Shown here: piece after piece, positions 1-13,200 of the stretch
Layout: every line of letters begins with the position of its first letter
Numbering within the stretch: the first letter of the stretch is position 1
Assembly (NCBI RefSeq): GCF_005503145.1
Contig: NZ_SCNV01000017.1
Coordinates: forward strand, 79,747-143,746
DNA: 64,000 nt
Direction: 5' to 3'
Origin: Burkholderia sp. 4M9327F10
Lineage (GTDB): Bacteria; Pseudomonadota; Gammaproteobacteria; Burkholderiales; Burkholderiaceae
The notes under the pieces: model-generated
The model's database searches: none
What the model was told of the DNA's origin: nothing
Seen by the model: only the letters and a program-made list of their open reading frames with translations
Program-made: the position numbers and the translations under genes

Positions 1-2
1 CC

Positions 3-251
3 ATCGGCGTTATGACGATGGGACTTACGCCGTTCGTCGGACGCGAGATCGAATTCGAAACTCGCAAGGCAGAAATCGTGCCCCTGGTGAATAAAGTTCA
101 AGGATTCATCGTTTATCTGCTTCAGCGGGGCAAAACAATAAATGATGGTGAGATGATCGGCATATCGAAAGATGAACATATTACGGTTCAACATTTCACA
201 TCCAGGCGTTTCGGCGGATTGCCAGTTTTTTATGCATACATCGCTGAATGA
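3..251 (+). CDS. DUF4261-like protein, C-terminal fragment (5' end outside window)
   Basis: Only the last 82 codons are in the window; the frame is open to the left edge, so the gene starts upstream. The visible part has a GREIEFE strand followed by a helix and the pattern LLQRGKTINDGEMIG, which matches my memory of the C-terminal end of DUF4261 proteins (a domain ending in a hydrophobic helix, then G..I.DG..IG). DUF4261 has no established enzymatic role and is often found near secreted effector genes, so an immunity or effector-accessory role is possible. Its stop overlaps the first possible start of the next gene (ATGA at 248-251). The base composition is clearly A+T-richer than the housekeeping part of the window, suggesting acquired DNA. 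The family call is moderately sure; function is unknown. Confidence 0.55.
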   Translation: MGVMTMGLTPFVGREIEFETRKAEIVPLVNKVQGFIVYLLQRGKTINDGEMIGISKDEHITVQHFTSRRFGGLPVFYAYIAE

Positions 252-313
252 CATCGGAGCATAAAGTGCTACTTGATCAAATGACGCAAAATCATCGTGG
301 GGAGAGTAAGCTA

Positions 314-925
314 ATGATTAAGAATAAGGAGCGGAAATTTTTCAGGGTAAGCCCCAATATTCGTAGCACCAGTGTGCCAGGCATGAAGCTTCTAAATAAA
401 GCAGAGCTTCTGCAAGGGAAAGGCAAGGTTTTGGTGCCGGAAATCGGCCAGCGCGGCTTCCCTGTCTATCCTGAAATGCCACGCTTCCTATTCGGTAAAA
501 ATCTGACACAAGCTACCCGAGAAAGGGTGGTGCACGATATCGAAAAATATGGCGCTTATTGGTTGGTTTCTGATCGGCTGAAAGAAATTTTTGAACGTCT
601 TGATCCTTCTGCATTCATCTTTGTGAGATGTGAAATAGAAATGCAGGATAAGAGCGAGCCGCCGGTATACTGGTTGTGTGATGTCGTTCGCGTACTTGAT
701 GCGATAGACGAGGTAACCTCAAAAGTGCAGATCAAGCATTATGAAGATGGTCGAAAGTATTATAGTTTTCTCGGTGAAACTTCTCTTAATTTTCGTGAAG
801 ACATTGATCTCTCGAATCATATATTTCGCCTGAAATATGCTATGTCAGCCGTTTTCTGCGATGGCGAATTCAAGTCCGATTTTAAGAATTTCGGAATCAC
901 GGGAATGGATTTCCTGGCTGTATAA
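314..925 (+). CDS. Imm11/DUF1629-type immunity protein
   Basis: A soluble protein of 203 residues with no signal peptide or membrane segment. It shows the layout of the Imm11 (MXAN_0049, DUF1629) family: an early FFRVSPNIR strand, a central SDRLKEIFERLDP helix preceding FIFVRCEI, a YWLCDVVRVLDAID segment, and a C-terminal half with HIFRLKYAMSAVFCD and GITGMDF. Family members are immunity proteins of polymorphic toxin systems. An upstream in-frame ATG at 248 overlaps the preceding stop, but the ATG at 314 has a good ribosome site (GGGGAGAG) seven bases before it and starts next to the family-like part, so I chose it. The gene ends 30 bp before the giant AHH-nuclease gene, making it the likely cognate immunity gene, although immunity genes usually lie downstream of their toxin. 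The base composition is A+T-rich. Confidence 0.68.
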   Translation: MIKNKERKFFRVSPNIRSTSVPGMKLLNKAELLQGKGKVLVPEIGQRGFPVYPEMPRFLFGKNLTQATRERVVHDIEKYGAYWLVSDRLKEIFERLDPSAFIFVRCEIEMQDKSEPPVYWLCDVVRVLDAIDEVTSKVQIKHYEDGRKYYSFLGETSLNFREDIDLSNHIFRLKYAMSAVFCDGEFKSDFKNFGITGMDFLAV

Positions 926-955
926 AAATGTGCGCGAAAATTTTCGGGGATTTTT

Positions 956-1201
956 ATGGCAACTGCGTTCCAGGATCATCATATCATTCCGCAGAATTTC
1001 GCGGAAAATCCGGTTATCGAATTTTTGACCGAAGAAGGTCTTTATAATGTTCAATCGGTCGATAACCGGATTTTTCTGCCTGCCTCCACGGCATTGGGCG
1101 GCACATTAGACTTGAGTCCCCATAACGGTGGCCCCCTGTCTTCATATCAGCAGTCTATTGAAACTTTTCTGGACAATCTGGAAAACTCTCCTGTTTTCGC
1201 A
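956..1201 (+). other. AHH nuclease domain (residues about 1-82 of the giant protein)
   Basis: The segment carries the double histidine in DHHIIPQ (H8, H9), a GLYNVQSVDNRIFLP segment where AHH nucleases have G-I-x-x-x-x-x-x-N-G-V-x-L-P (N37, L41-P42), and a later SPHNGGPLSSYQ with H56 and Y64. This is the order of conserved positions I know for the AHH family (HNH/EndoVII superfamily), which degrades nucleic acid in polymorphic toxins. The first position of the name-giving motif is Asp rather than Ala or Gly. In most polymorphic toxins AHH is the C-terminal tip; here it is at the very N-terminus, which fits a substrate whose secretion signal must stay at the C-terminus. Activity is inferred from family only. 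Confidence 0.68.
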
Positions 1202-4200
1202 GAGGCACAAGCCGGCGACGCTACGGCGGCGGCAAGTATCGCTGCGCAGGTGACTACGCTTCAGGACGCGATGAAGGTGGCGTTAATTAATGGCGATTTA
1301 TTCACAAACACGCCAGCGAATCTTACAACGGCACAAGTCAATCAGATTAACGACGCTTTTTTTAATGATCCAGCGGCCTATGCTGCGGCTAATGCCGACC
1401 AGATCACGGCGGTGAATGCCTTACAGGCACAACTAGGTGGAGATGCAGCCAAGTTTGTTTCGTTGAGTACTCCTGCACAGATAGAACAGGCTCTGCAATA
1501 CACAAAAGAAAACGGTCTGAATCTGTCAGGTGGTACGCCGCTCGCGCCATCCGCAGACGGCGATATTTCGGCCACGGCACCGGCCGAACTGATGCGCTAC
1601 ATGGATGCCACATCAATAACCGTCAACGCCACAGAAGACAGTGCGGATGTTGGAAACATAATCAACAAATTCATCGCGGACGAAACTGGTTCGGTTGTTA
1701 TTGATGGCAAGGCAGTCCTTGGCGCTGCGGGTATCGTGCTAACAGCAGCCAATGCAGTCGGTACCTACGCCCGCGCTCGCTCGCAAGGTGAATCGGTTCT
1801 GTCGGCGGACCTTGAGGCAGGCCAAACGGTCGTTGTTGCTGCCGCAATTGGCGGTCTGATGCTTGCAGCGGGAGAACTGGCGTTACCGGTTCTCGCAACG
1901 GTCGGTGCCGCAGTGCTAGTCAAATCTGTCGCTGAAAGCGCATGGACGTATCTGGCAGAACCCGTTGGTAAGCTTGGAAATCTATTGAGTGCAGGCGACC
2001 TGTCTGACTCGATCGACGCAGCTTCCGAAGTCTCATCGGCGCTTGTCGAGTGGGCCGAAAATTCTGTCACCCCGTTTCTACAGACGCTTCAGGTCAACGC
2101 AGCTTCTTTTGCCGCCAATCCTGCTGGATACCTGCAATCACTTGGGCAGGAAATCTGGAACGGAACCCAAGGTGCGCTCGCCAAGCTGATCGGGAATACA
2201 TCTCAATTCCTGGGCGAAAACACCAATGCATTGATGAATGTCATCGATCAAGGCATGCAAAATCTGATCCAAGGTGAGTCGCAGCTTGCAACGCAGACAC
2301 TTGGGTCAACAACTGCGGCGCTTTCTTCAAATATCGATAATTTTACGGCTGGACTTACGCACAATCCGCTACCGACGGTTAGTGGCATCCAGGTCAATCC
2401 GGATGGCACGTTGACCGTGAGTTCTCACATAGGTAGCAGTGGATCTGAAAGTCAGGTTAGTTCAGACTCGAGCGGCAACGTAACCGTGTCTACTCAGTCG
2501 CAATCGTATTCAATTCCGCAGGCGGCTGTGGACGGATTGAACACTGCACAACAATATATTGCCGGCGCACTTGCCAACCTCAACACATATGCCCAAAACG
2601 CGGATCAGACCGGTATTGAAACAGCCGTCAATGATCAGATCAATGACATGTTCAATTCTGGAGTTCGCGTACAGTTCGATGAATCGGATTGGGCAACAAT
2701 CCAGGCTGGCGGAATAGTCACACTCAACGTCGGTCCCTATCCGATTAGCGTTCAAATGTCGGGGATCGAATCCGATGGGAGCGGCGGAATCACTGGTGAA
2801 ATGACCGTGACCGGTCCAGGCGGGGGAGCAGCATGGAGTGATTCGATCCATTTGACTCCAGCGGATGTGGCACCGGGTCAATCGAGTCTTTGGCTCAGTA
2901 CCTCAATCGAAGACACCGGTCAGTCGCTTGGCGTCTCCGTGACCGGCAATGATGCGACGAGTTACTTGACTGGCGTTGGCGATAATCCAATCCCCATCGC
3001 TTCGACCGCAGTAAATACCGCGACAAACGATTACACTGTAAGTGGAAATACCAGTGCTGGTCTTAGTTATACGCTTACGATAGGTCCTGGGGGAACTGTT
3101 GATGTTCAGGCAGTGACCTCTACTGGTTCGACCGTCAATCTGACCGGCAATACCGATGATATTGCCGCTATCGACACTCAGTCAGGCATTACCATTCAGG
3201 ATACCAATAGCACAGATGGCATTTCATCGTCTGTCTCAGTCAACGAAAATGGAGGCGGTTCACTTGCCATAGATGGTCAAGTGGTTGTAAATTTCGCAGC
3301 GGGTTCGAGCGTCAATGGGGACACGGCTGGCATTATTACGGTCAGCTCCGCGCCAGCGACAGGCTGGACCGAAAGCGCACAGTTGAGCCAGAGTGGTGCA
3401 CTCACGCAGACTTTTGATTCGACTACATCTGGCGGCTCGATTACGCTGACGTTCAGCGACGACCCAGGCAGTATTTCTGGCGCCGCACCTCAACTGACCA
3501 GCGCAACACTTGACGGTCAGGCAATTGATTTAAGCGGCATTTATTCGGACATCCAGTCAAACGCGCAAACCAGTGCGCAGGACGCTGCAACGCAAACGGG
3601 TTCGTTGCTCACAAATGATCAGAGCGCGATCCAGACGGCGCTGGCTACGGGTGACTTGTCGTCATTACCTGGTGATCCGGAAGGCTGGCTGACAGGACTT
3701 TCGTCGCTTCTGCAAAGCGCCTCAACGGATGCGAGCGTATCCGGTTCGATCATCTCGGATATAAATTCGAATTCAGGTGATGTCGCACTCGTGCCACCGG
3801 CCAGCCAGGATGCCGATCCTCCTTCCGGCTACGATTATGATCCTGGGTTGCCTACTGTTCCCGGCAACTGGAGCGGTACGGTAATTATCGATGACGGCGG
3901 CAACACAGAGACTATCGCTGGCGGAGATCTGACATCGGTTACGGTCGATGGAGCAACCTGGGATAGCAATACGTTGGACGCCTCAGGCGGCGGAGGAGGA
4001 GACGACGGCGGGGATTCGGGCGCTGACGAATACGCTGATCTGATGCAGGCACTGTTCGGCGGCGATTCCGCCAGCGCAATGGCGGATGTCGAATTTCTCG
4101 AAGATCAGGGTGTTTTCATTGGTGCGGGTGTAGCTGGTAACCCATACACTTTTGCTTCGTACAGCGACTACACGCCCGCTGATGGTGTACCTGCCGCAGG

Positions 4201-7200
4201 GAATATCCCAGGCATTGGTGATCCGGCTGATACGAGTGGCCATGATGGTTTTGGTGACGGCGGCGGTACCGATGACGGCGGCACTTTCGTGGCATTCAAT
4301 GATGATGGTGGGGGCGATGGTGATGGCGATACTTCGCCCATTGTCATCGTTGTCGATCCGCTTGTTCTGAGTACAGATGGCGGATCCATCAACCTGCTTT
4401 CAGAGCAGGAATCACAGCAGACCTATGGAACGCAGGGGTTTGGCAGACCAACGGATACCGGCTGGGTCGGCGCGAATACGGGATTCCTGGCGACCGATGT
4501 AAGCGGCACCATAACGGTCATCCAGAATTTCACCGATCTGGCCTCTCTCGATGCGAATCATGATGGCGTCATTAACGCGTCCGATCCAGCATGGGCAACC
4601 CTGGGCGTCTATGTCTACGCGAGCCAGGATGGTGTCGCCAACGGTGAATATGGATTTGTTTCGCTTTCCGCGCTCGGGATACAGTCCATCAATGTGGTTT
4701 CAACCGCTACGAATCAGACAGTTAACGGCAACGTCATTTCTGCGACCGCAACCGTCACCTTCACGAATGGCACGACTGAAGCGATTGATGATGTCAGTTT
4801 CGAGGGCACGACAACGCCCCAGATAGCTTCTCAAGGTTTGTCTGGAAATTCAGGGACCGCACTCGGATTCTATTCACGGGTGCTTGAATATCTGCCAGCG
4901 AAGGCTGAAGGCACCGCGCAGCAGGTTGCACAGACAACAGGAAGCCTGGCAAGCTGGGCCTCGGCACTCCCAGGTCAGGATAGTGACTACACCAGCACGC
5001 TTTCGAGAGGTTCGCTCGAAGATGTCAACGATATAAGCGTTGTCGGTGGCGACACACTTGTCTATAACCAGGCAGACCCGACCTATGGCACCGTCCTCAA
5101 CCTGGACGATGCCCATATCTACATGCTGACGGCGAACGGCAGCGTCGAATACAACAGTGCGCCGATCTACGCGGATTTTAATGCGGCGGCGAATTCGGTT
5201 GCCCAGGAACTGACGGGCATTGGTGCAACGGCGACAGCAGTTCAGGCCGCAGCAACGGCGCAGAGCAACAGTGAGTCTGCCGCGATGGCGGCTGATACCA
5301 GCAATGCAGCCATTGGATCAGATCAGGATCAGGGAGCGGCTGCGGACGCTGCTTCCACAGAACAGTCGTGGTTGACCGCGTTTACCTATCTTGCATCGAC
5401 GCTGAATTCGATTCCGGATGCGACGCAGGTGCTCAGTACTTCGGCTACGGACCTTGAACAGATCGTGCTTCCGTCAGGTGCGCATTATCTGACCGAGGCC
5501 GATGCACAGAGCGCGGCGTTTTTGTTGGGAAATCAGAGTAATCTGACAACCGCGCTCGCACAGGGAACTGCAGCGTTCGAAACACTGCTTGCCGCAGTTG
5601 CGCAGGCGTGGGACGTAACGAAAATCACGTTTGCAGCGGCTGGATCGAACGTTCAGGCTGCGGGTGGTGACCTTGTGCTGGCAGCAACGGGGGCGGAAAC
5701 GCTCAGCGATGGAGCAACGCCAAGTACTTATGTGATCCTGCCTGGGGCGCAGGTCCAGATTACGAACTTCCATGCAGGCTACAACGGCAGCCGGCTCGAT
5801 TTCCTGAGTCCGGGTGAGACAGTGACCATCAGCGAAGTCGCGAACGGCACGCAGATCCAGATGGGCAGCACGTCGGTACTGCTTGTGGGCGTGAATGTGT
5901 CCGCACTTTCGTATTTCGATAATTTCGCGGGCGTGTCGGCTGCATCATTTTCGAACCTGAACGGTGCTGAAATCAATCTCGCGTCGAGCGGCAGCGTGAT
6001 CGAGGACGGCACGACACATATCGACACGCTGACGGTCACAGGCTCCAGCGACACACTGATCGCAAATGACGGCATCGATGTGCTGAGTGCCAATGGTGCA
6101 TCGGATACGCTGGTCGGCGGCAGTGGTGCAGACATGCTGAACGCAACCGGCTCAACAAATACGCTTGTTGCGGGCGCAGGAACGAATGAACTCGTGGTAA
6201 GCGGGGCAGGGTCGGGCAACGTACTCATTGGTGGTACGGGCGTCGACGACATGCTTGCCAATTCGGGCCAGCAGACAAATGACACGTTCACCGGTAGCAC
6301 CGGTAACGATGTCATGCGTGTAACCGGAAATTCGAACACGCTGATAGCAGGCAGTGGCGTCGATGCCTTGTTTGCAAATGGTAATTCGAACACGCTTGTC
6401 AGTGGCAGCGACAATGACCTGCTCGAAGTGGGTACCGGTACTGGCAATCTCCTGGTTGGCGGTTCCGGATCGTCCGAACTGGTTAGCGACGCCAGCGGAA
6501 ACACGCTGGTCGGAGGAACCGGGCTGACGCAGGCGTTTTACACTGCAGATTCAATGACCGTGAACCTCGCCGCAGGAACCGCTTCGGTGAACGGTAGCGG
6601 AGTGGGTGACACACTAATTAATGTTGCGAATGTGGATGTTGTTGGAACTGACGATACGCTGGTTGCCGGAAATTCTGCTGGCATCCTGTGGGGCAGTGGT
6701 CAGGACGACACCCTGATTGGCGGCAGCGGAGCTACGACGCTGATCAGCAACATGGCCGGAAATACGCTGGAGGCCGGAGCAGGCGGTGCACAGGTCCGCT
6801 ATTCATACGATGGCATCGTCATAGACCTTGCCACGGGAGCGGTAACCAATGTCATTGGTGGCGGTACCAGCGATACGCTTATCGGCGTCACACAGGCTGT
6901 GGCAACAGGCAACAGCGATACGTTGATCGGGACGGCGAGTGGAAAGGATTTTCTTGCCGGCGAAGGTACTGGCAACACGTTAATTGCAACTGGGACGTCA
7001 AACACCCTTACAGGTGGAACGGCCTCGATGCTGGTCTCGAATAACGTGGGAAGTAACACGCTGATTGCCGGCACCGGTGCTGCGTCGGTCGGGTACGATG
7101 CCAGCGGCGTTGCAATTGACCTTGCTACAGGCATCGTCGCTGAAGGCGCGGCGAGCGATACGCTTATCGGCACGTTTTCGGTCGCGCAGGCAAATGGAAG

Positions 7201-10200
7201 TGATGACGCGCTGATTGGCGATAGCGGAGCTACGACCCTGGTAAGCGACGCAGCCGGAAATACGTTAATCGCGGGAACCGGGCAAACGCAGGTGTGGTAC
7301 GCGAGTTCCAGCGTCACGGTGAATCTCGATGCCGGGACCGCGGGCGTGAACGGCGCGAGCGTTGGCGATACGCTCACTGGCATTGCCGTGGCGACTGTCG
7401 CAGGGAACAACGACACGCTGGTCGCGCTGGGTGCAGGCAAGACGCTCGAAAGCGATGGCGGTACAAATACGCTGGTCAGTGACGCAGCCGGAAATACGCT
7501 GATATCGCTTGCCGGTCCGACTGTCGCGTCTTTCGGTAACGGCGTGAGTGTGAATCTGGGTACAGGAACCGCCGCGCTGAATGGTACGCACGATACGCTG
7601 GTTGGTATCACCCTCGCGCAGGCGACCGGCAGCGATGAAACGCTTGTTGGTGGTAGCGCTGCTTCGACCCTGATCAGCGATGCGGCAGGCAACACGCTCA
7701 TTGCCGGGACGGCACAAACGGCTGCCGATTACTCGGACAATAACCTCACCATCAACCTGAATGCGGGCAGTGCCGGTGTGAGCGGTGCGGGCACAAGCGA
7801 TACGCTGGTAGGCATTTCAATCGCCATCGTCGCCGGGAGCGGCAACACGCTTGTCGGCGGCAACGGCGATGTCCTGATTAACGTGAGCGGGAATAGTGAC
7901 ACGCTGATAGCGACTGGAAGCGGCGAAACGCTACAGGGCGGCAGCGGAAATTCGACGCTGATCAGTTCAGCAGTTGGAAACACGTTACAGGGCGGCAGCG
8001 GATCGACCACGGCCGACTTTCTCGCAAGCGGGCTGACGATCAATCTGGCAAGCAATTCCGTGACGGGTGGCGGGGCGGCAGGCGTCATCAGCGGCATTCC
8101 GGATGTCCTGATAAATGGTAATGAAAACACCGTTCTCGGCAGCAGCCATGACGTGATCGAAGCAAACGGTAACGCGAATACCCTCATCGCTGCGCTTGGA
8201 GGGTCCGATTTTCTGGAAGCCTTGAGCGGCAGCGGCAACACGATAGTGGCAGCAGGTAGCCAGAATACGCTGGAGGGTGGGGCAGGCGATACGACGCTGG
8301 TCAGTTCGGCAGCAGGAAATACCCTGATCGGGGGCTTAGGTCGCACCGTGGCAGAGTATAGCGGCGCGAACCTCACAGTCAATCTGCAGGCTGGCACGGC
8401 GACCGTCAACGGTCTGGGTACGAGCGGTGGCGATACGCTGATCGGAATTACCGCCGCAGAAGTGACCGGTCTCGATGACACATTGATCGGTTCGAACGGT
8501 GACGTACTGAGCGACAGCGGCCTGGGTGACACACTGGCGGCCAACGGCGATCATGACATCCTGAAAGCGGGCAGCGGCTTTTCGACGCTCGCCAGCAACG
8601 CAGCCGGGAACACGTTGATCGGTGCCCTGGGATCGACTGACGCGTTTTACGGCGGCAATGACGTCACGGTCAATCTTGCTGACGGCATGGCGGAAATCGA
8701 CGGCTCCAGTACGACCGATACGCTCGTGGGAATCGATATCGCGCAGGCAGGCGGCACGGGCGATACCCTGTTTGGTACTGCCGGTATCTCGACGCTCGCG
8801 AGCAACGGTGCAGGAAACACGCTGATTGCAGGCACAACCCGCACGGTCGCGTCTTATGGTGGCTCAGGCGTCACTGTGAATCTTGGCACGGGCACCGCGA
8901 CTGTCAACGGTACGGGCATAAGCGATACGTTGCTCAATATTCTGGCAGGCAGCGTTACCGGTGCAAACGACACGTTGATTGGAAGCGCTGGCGGAGATGA
9001 TTTCCTGGTCGCAACCGGAGCCAACGACACGCTGGTTGCATCTGGCAATGGCAACACGTTAGAGGGTGCAAGCGGTAGCGATACGCTCATCACAAATTCG
9101 GCAGGCAACACCCTGGTGGGCGGCGTGAGTGGAACGGTCGCGTTTTATACCGGCAACGGACTGACGGTGAACCTGTCGGGTGGTCTGGTGACGGGTGTCA
9201 CAGACGTGATTGCGACAGGAACAAACGACATCCTGATCGCAGGAAGCGGCAACGATACGCTGACGGCGCAGGGCGCTCACGACATTCTGGAGGGCGGCAG
9301 CGGAGTTTCGACGCTGACCGGAAATGGTAACGGAAATTCGCTGATAGCCGGTAGTGGTCTGACCGTTGCCGAATATGGCGGTAGTGGCACGACGATCAAC
9401 CTCGCCACGCAACGTGTATCGGTCAATGGCACGGGCGGGGATTCACTATCCGGTATCACGGTGGCCGAAGCGGTTGGCAGCGGTCAGACGCTGGTCGGGA
9501 TCAACGACGCAATGTCGACGCTGGTTGGAAATGCCAGGGGAGACACGCTCGTTGGCGGGGCTATATACGATGCCACGTATGTCAATTCGCAGACGGACAT
9601 GGAAACCTTTGCCACGTTGCAGACCGTGGCGTACTACGCGGGCAACAACATTTCGGCTACCAATAGCTCCGTGTCCGTGAATGGTTCCGGCATCGCCGAC
9701 GCTCTGTCGGGCATATCCGACATTGAGATCGTTGGAGACGACGATACATTCTCGGGCAACGGGGGGATCCTCACGGGCGACGAGGATACGATAAATGGTT
9801 GGGGGACACTTGTCGGAAGCGACGGTACGCTGATTGGTAGTGGTTACATCTGGGGAAGTGACAATACTGCCGTCGGAAGCGGCTTGATTGCGAGGGCTGG
9901 AAACAACAATGTACTTATCTCAGCCGGTACGCGCGCCCAGCTTTTCGGTGGCAGCGGTACAACCACGCTGGTGAGCAACGGGACTGGAAATGCACTTTAC
10001 GGGGGAACCGGGCCGACCATTGCGGCCTTTACTAGCGACGTCTATGTCGATCTGGGAAACCAGGTCGCCGAACAATGGCCCAACTCGTACGAAGGCTGGT
10101 TGCCAGGCAGCGCGCAATATCAGGGCGATTATCTCACCAACATCACCATTGCACAGGCGGCTGGGACTGGCGATATCCTGATCGCGGCGAACAATGACAC

Positions 10201-13200
10201 AATCGGTGGAAATGGTGACGGCAACACCCTGATCTCGCAGTACTATGAGGACACCCAGTCTCCATCCTACGACCATTACGCGGCAAACAACGAGGCATAT
10301 TTCTATGCCAATAATCTTTCGATAAATGGCGGAGACGATGGCCTTGGCTATGCTGACTCCGCGCAAGGCGAGGATACGATAGTCGGCTGGTTTACGGACT
10401 ATGAGGTGAGTGGCAATAACGACCATATGTTCGCAATTGGGGCACTTGATGAGGCCAGCGGCAGCAACGATGTGATTAGCGGGGCTTCGACCATGGAGGC
10501 AACCGGCAGCAACGACACGCTGATCGGCGGAAACGATCAATCAACACTGCTAGCCTCCGGATATAACGATACATTGATTGCCGGGTGGGTGATGGAGGCT
10601 GGTGTCGGAACGTCCGTCCTGATCGGCTGGGCTGATGGGGCGACGCTTGTCGGCAGTACTACGGGCATCGCTATCGCGTCCTATGGGAGTGTGCCGGACG
10701 ATTCCGTCTACATTCCCGAAGAAACGTCAACGGGGACGCTTTCGACGGTCGGCCTTGTTGTCAATCTCGGAAACGGCACGGTCAGCGGAGGTACGGTCAG
10801 CTGGTCGGAATATGACTACGTTAATGGGGCAACTGTCCTGGATCACTCTGTTGTCGCGAATACTGGCGTCGATACGCTTATCGATATTTCTGTTGCACAG
10901 GCAGGTGGAGTAGGTGAAACGCTCATCGGTGGAGCAGGACTCACGACGCTTACCAGTGACCTGCAAGGCAATACGCTGATCGCAGGCACAGGACGCACGG
11001 TTGGATATTTTGCGCAGAACGGGGTGTATGTCCAGCTTGGGGGGGCAGGCCAGAGTGGTGAGGCAAGCATCAGCGATGATGGAGACGCCAGCCTGACTGG
11101 GTCTGCCAAGTTCCCAGGAACCACGCAGGATGTCCTGGTGGGCATCCAGACAGTGGACATTGTCGGCAACAACGGATACGCGGGCGGTTCGTCAGCGGGC
11201 GGCAATCTGCTCGAAGCGACTGGCATGGACGACACGCTGGCTGCGCAGGGCACGGGAAACACGCTGCTTGCATCGGGAAGCAATGAAACCCTCTATGGCA
11301 GCGGTAGCGACCTGATGCAGATCACGGGCGGTACAGGTGAAAACCTGCTTGTCAGCGGCGGCAACAGCGTGCTTGAAGACCTGGGCGGGAGCGGTACCTA
11401 TGACACCCTGATGGCGTCCCACAACGATACGCTCATCGACCAGACGGGAAGCGCCGTACTTTACGGCAATCTCGAAAGCAATACGCTCATCGGGACCGGC
11501 CAGACGGAAGTGGATTACACCTGGCAACCGAACGAGTTTCCGGGCAGCCTTGTGGTCAATCTTGCGACCGGAATTGCAACGGACGGCAACGGTGACACAG
11601 ATACGTTGATCGGTATCGGCAGCGTATTTTCCGCAGCGGGTCCGGATACCACACTGATCGGTGCGAACACAGGGGGCAGCTTTCTCTGGGGCGCGGGGCA
11701 GGATACGACCGTCATTGCAGCGGGTTCAGATAACACCCTGGAGGGTGGACGCCTCTCGACGCTGGTCAGCAGTTCGATTGGCGGGAACACCCTGATAGGC
11801 GGTGCAGTCCTGCGTAGCAGGAACGCGGGCGTGGCTTTCTACAGCGAAAGTTTCATGACCGTCAATCTGGCAACCGGAATCGCTTCCGCGTATGGACGGA
11901 TGAATGACACGCTCATCAGGATCAATGAAGCGGAAGTGTCCGGACAGGATGAAACCCTCATCGGTGGCACGGGAACGACGACGCTCAGCACGACGCTTGC
12001 GAGTGCAATGGTCGGCGGCAGCACGCTGATTGCGGGTACGGGCACGACCGAAGTGCTGTACACCGGAAGTGGCGATGTGGCGAATCTCGCGACTGGTGTG
12101 GTGAGCAGTCTGGACAGTGCAGACGATACATTGATTGGTACTTTCGTCATCGGTGGCCTGAGCGGCAAGAATGACGTGATGGTTGGTGGCACGAATACGG
12201 AAACTTTCATCGGTTCGGGTTCCAGTGACACATTTATCGGCGGTAGCGGGGCGACTACGTTCAGTGGCAACCTCGGCGGCAATACCATGATTGCGGGATC
12301 GGGTCTGTCGGCCCTGGACTACAACGTGACGGATGGTGTCATCGATCTTGCGACAGACACGGTGGAAGGAAGCGCAGGAAGCGATACGCTGATAGGCGTG
12401 TTCACCGAAGCCATCACCATGAGCAGTGACAATGTGATCATCGGTTCACTGAAGGGTGGTGATCTTCTGGAAGTCCAGGGTAATGACAGCACGGTCATCG
12501 CTTCGGGTACCAGCAATGTGCTTGACGATTACGAAACAGGTACGGCGACGCTGGTCAGCGGGAGCGTGGGCAACAATACGCTAATCGGCAGCGTCGATCC
12601 TACGGCAGCAGAATATCTTCTGCCCATTGGCGGGACGGTCGCGGAATATACGGGCGCGAATGTCACAGTGAATCTTGGGACGGATCGCGCGACGGCTGGT
12701 GGCGCAACCGATACCTTGCTCGGTATCACCATCGCGGAGGCAGGCGGTGCACACGACATCCTGACCGGCCCGGGTACGCTGATCGGTGGCCTGAACAGTG
12801 ATACGCTAAGCGGCGGTCTCGCGGAATACGTTGCTGCTGGTGTGACGGTGAACCTTGGTACCCAGACTGCGACAAACGGCACTGCAAGCGATACATTGGT
12901 TGGCATCACCACAGCGCTTATCACGGGGACGAACGATATCCTCATCGGTTCGAGCAGTGGCGGTGATACCCTGATCGGGCAGGCCTCCGGAAACGATACG
13001 CTCATGGGCGGGCTGCACGGCAATACACTCGAAGACGGGCTGGCGTACTACTCGAATTCGAACCTCGACATTTCTTTCACGCTCACTCCAGTGACTGACT
13101 ATGTCATCGGCACGGTGACCGCATCCGGTGCAGGGCACGCCGACACGCTGGTGGAAGTCACGGACCTGGAACTCACAGGGAACGACGATACTGTTTCTTC

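Noticed and set aside
935..946. Perfect palindrome CGAAAATTTTCG between the immunity gene and the giant gene
   Set aside because: Short and A+T-rich with no loop, so weak as a terminator; could be an operator, but nothing else supports it.
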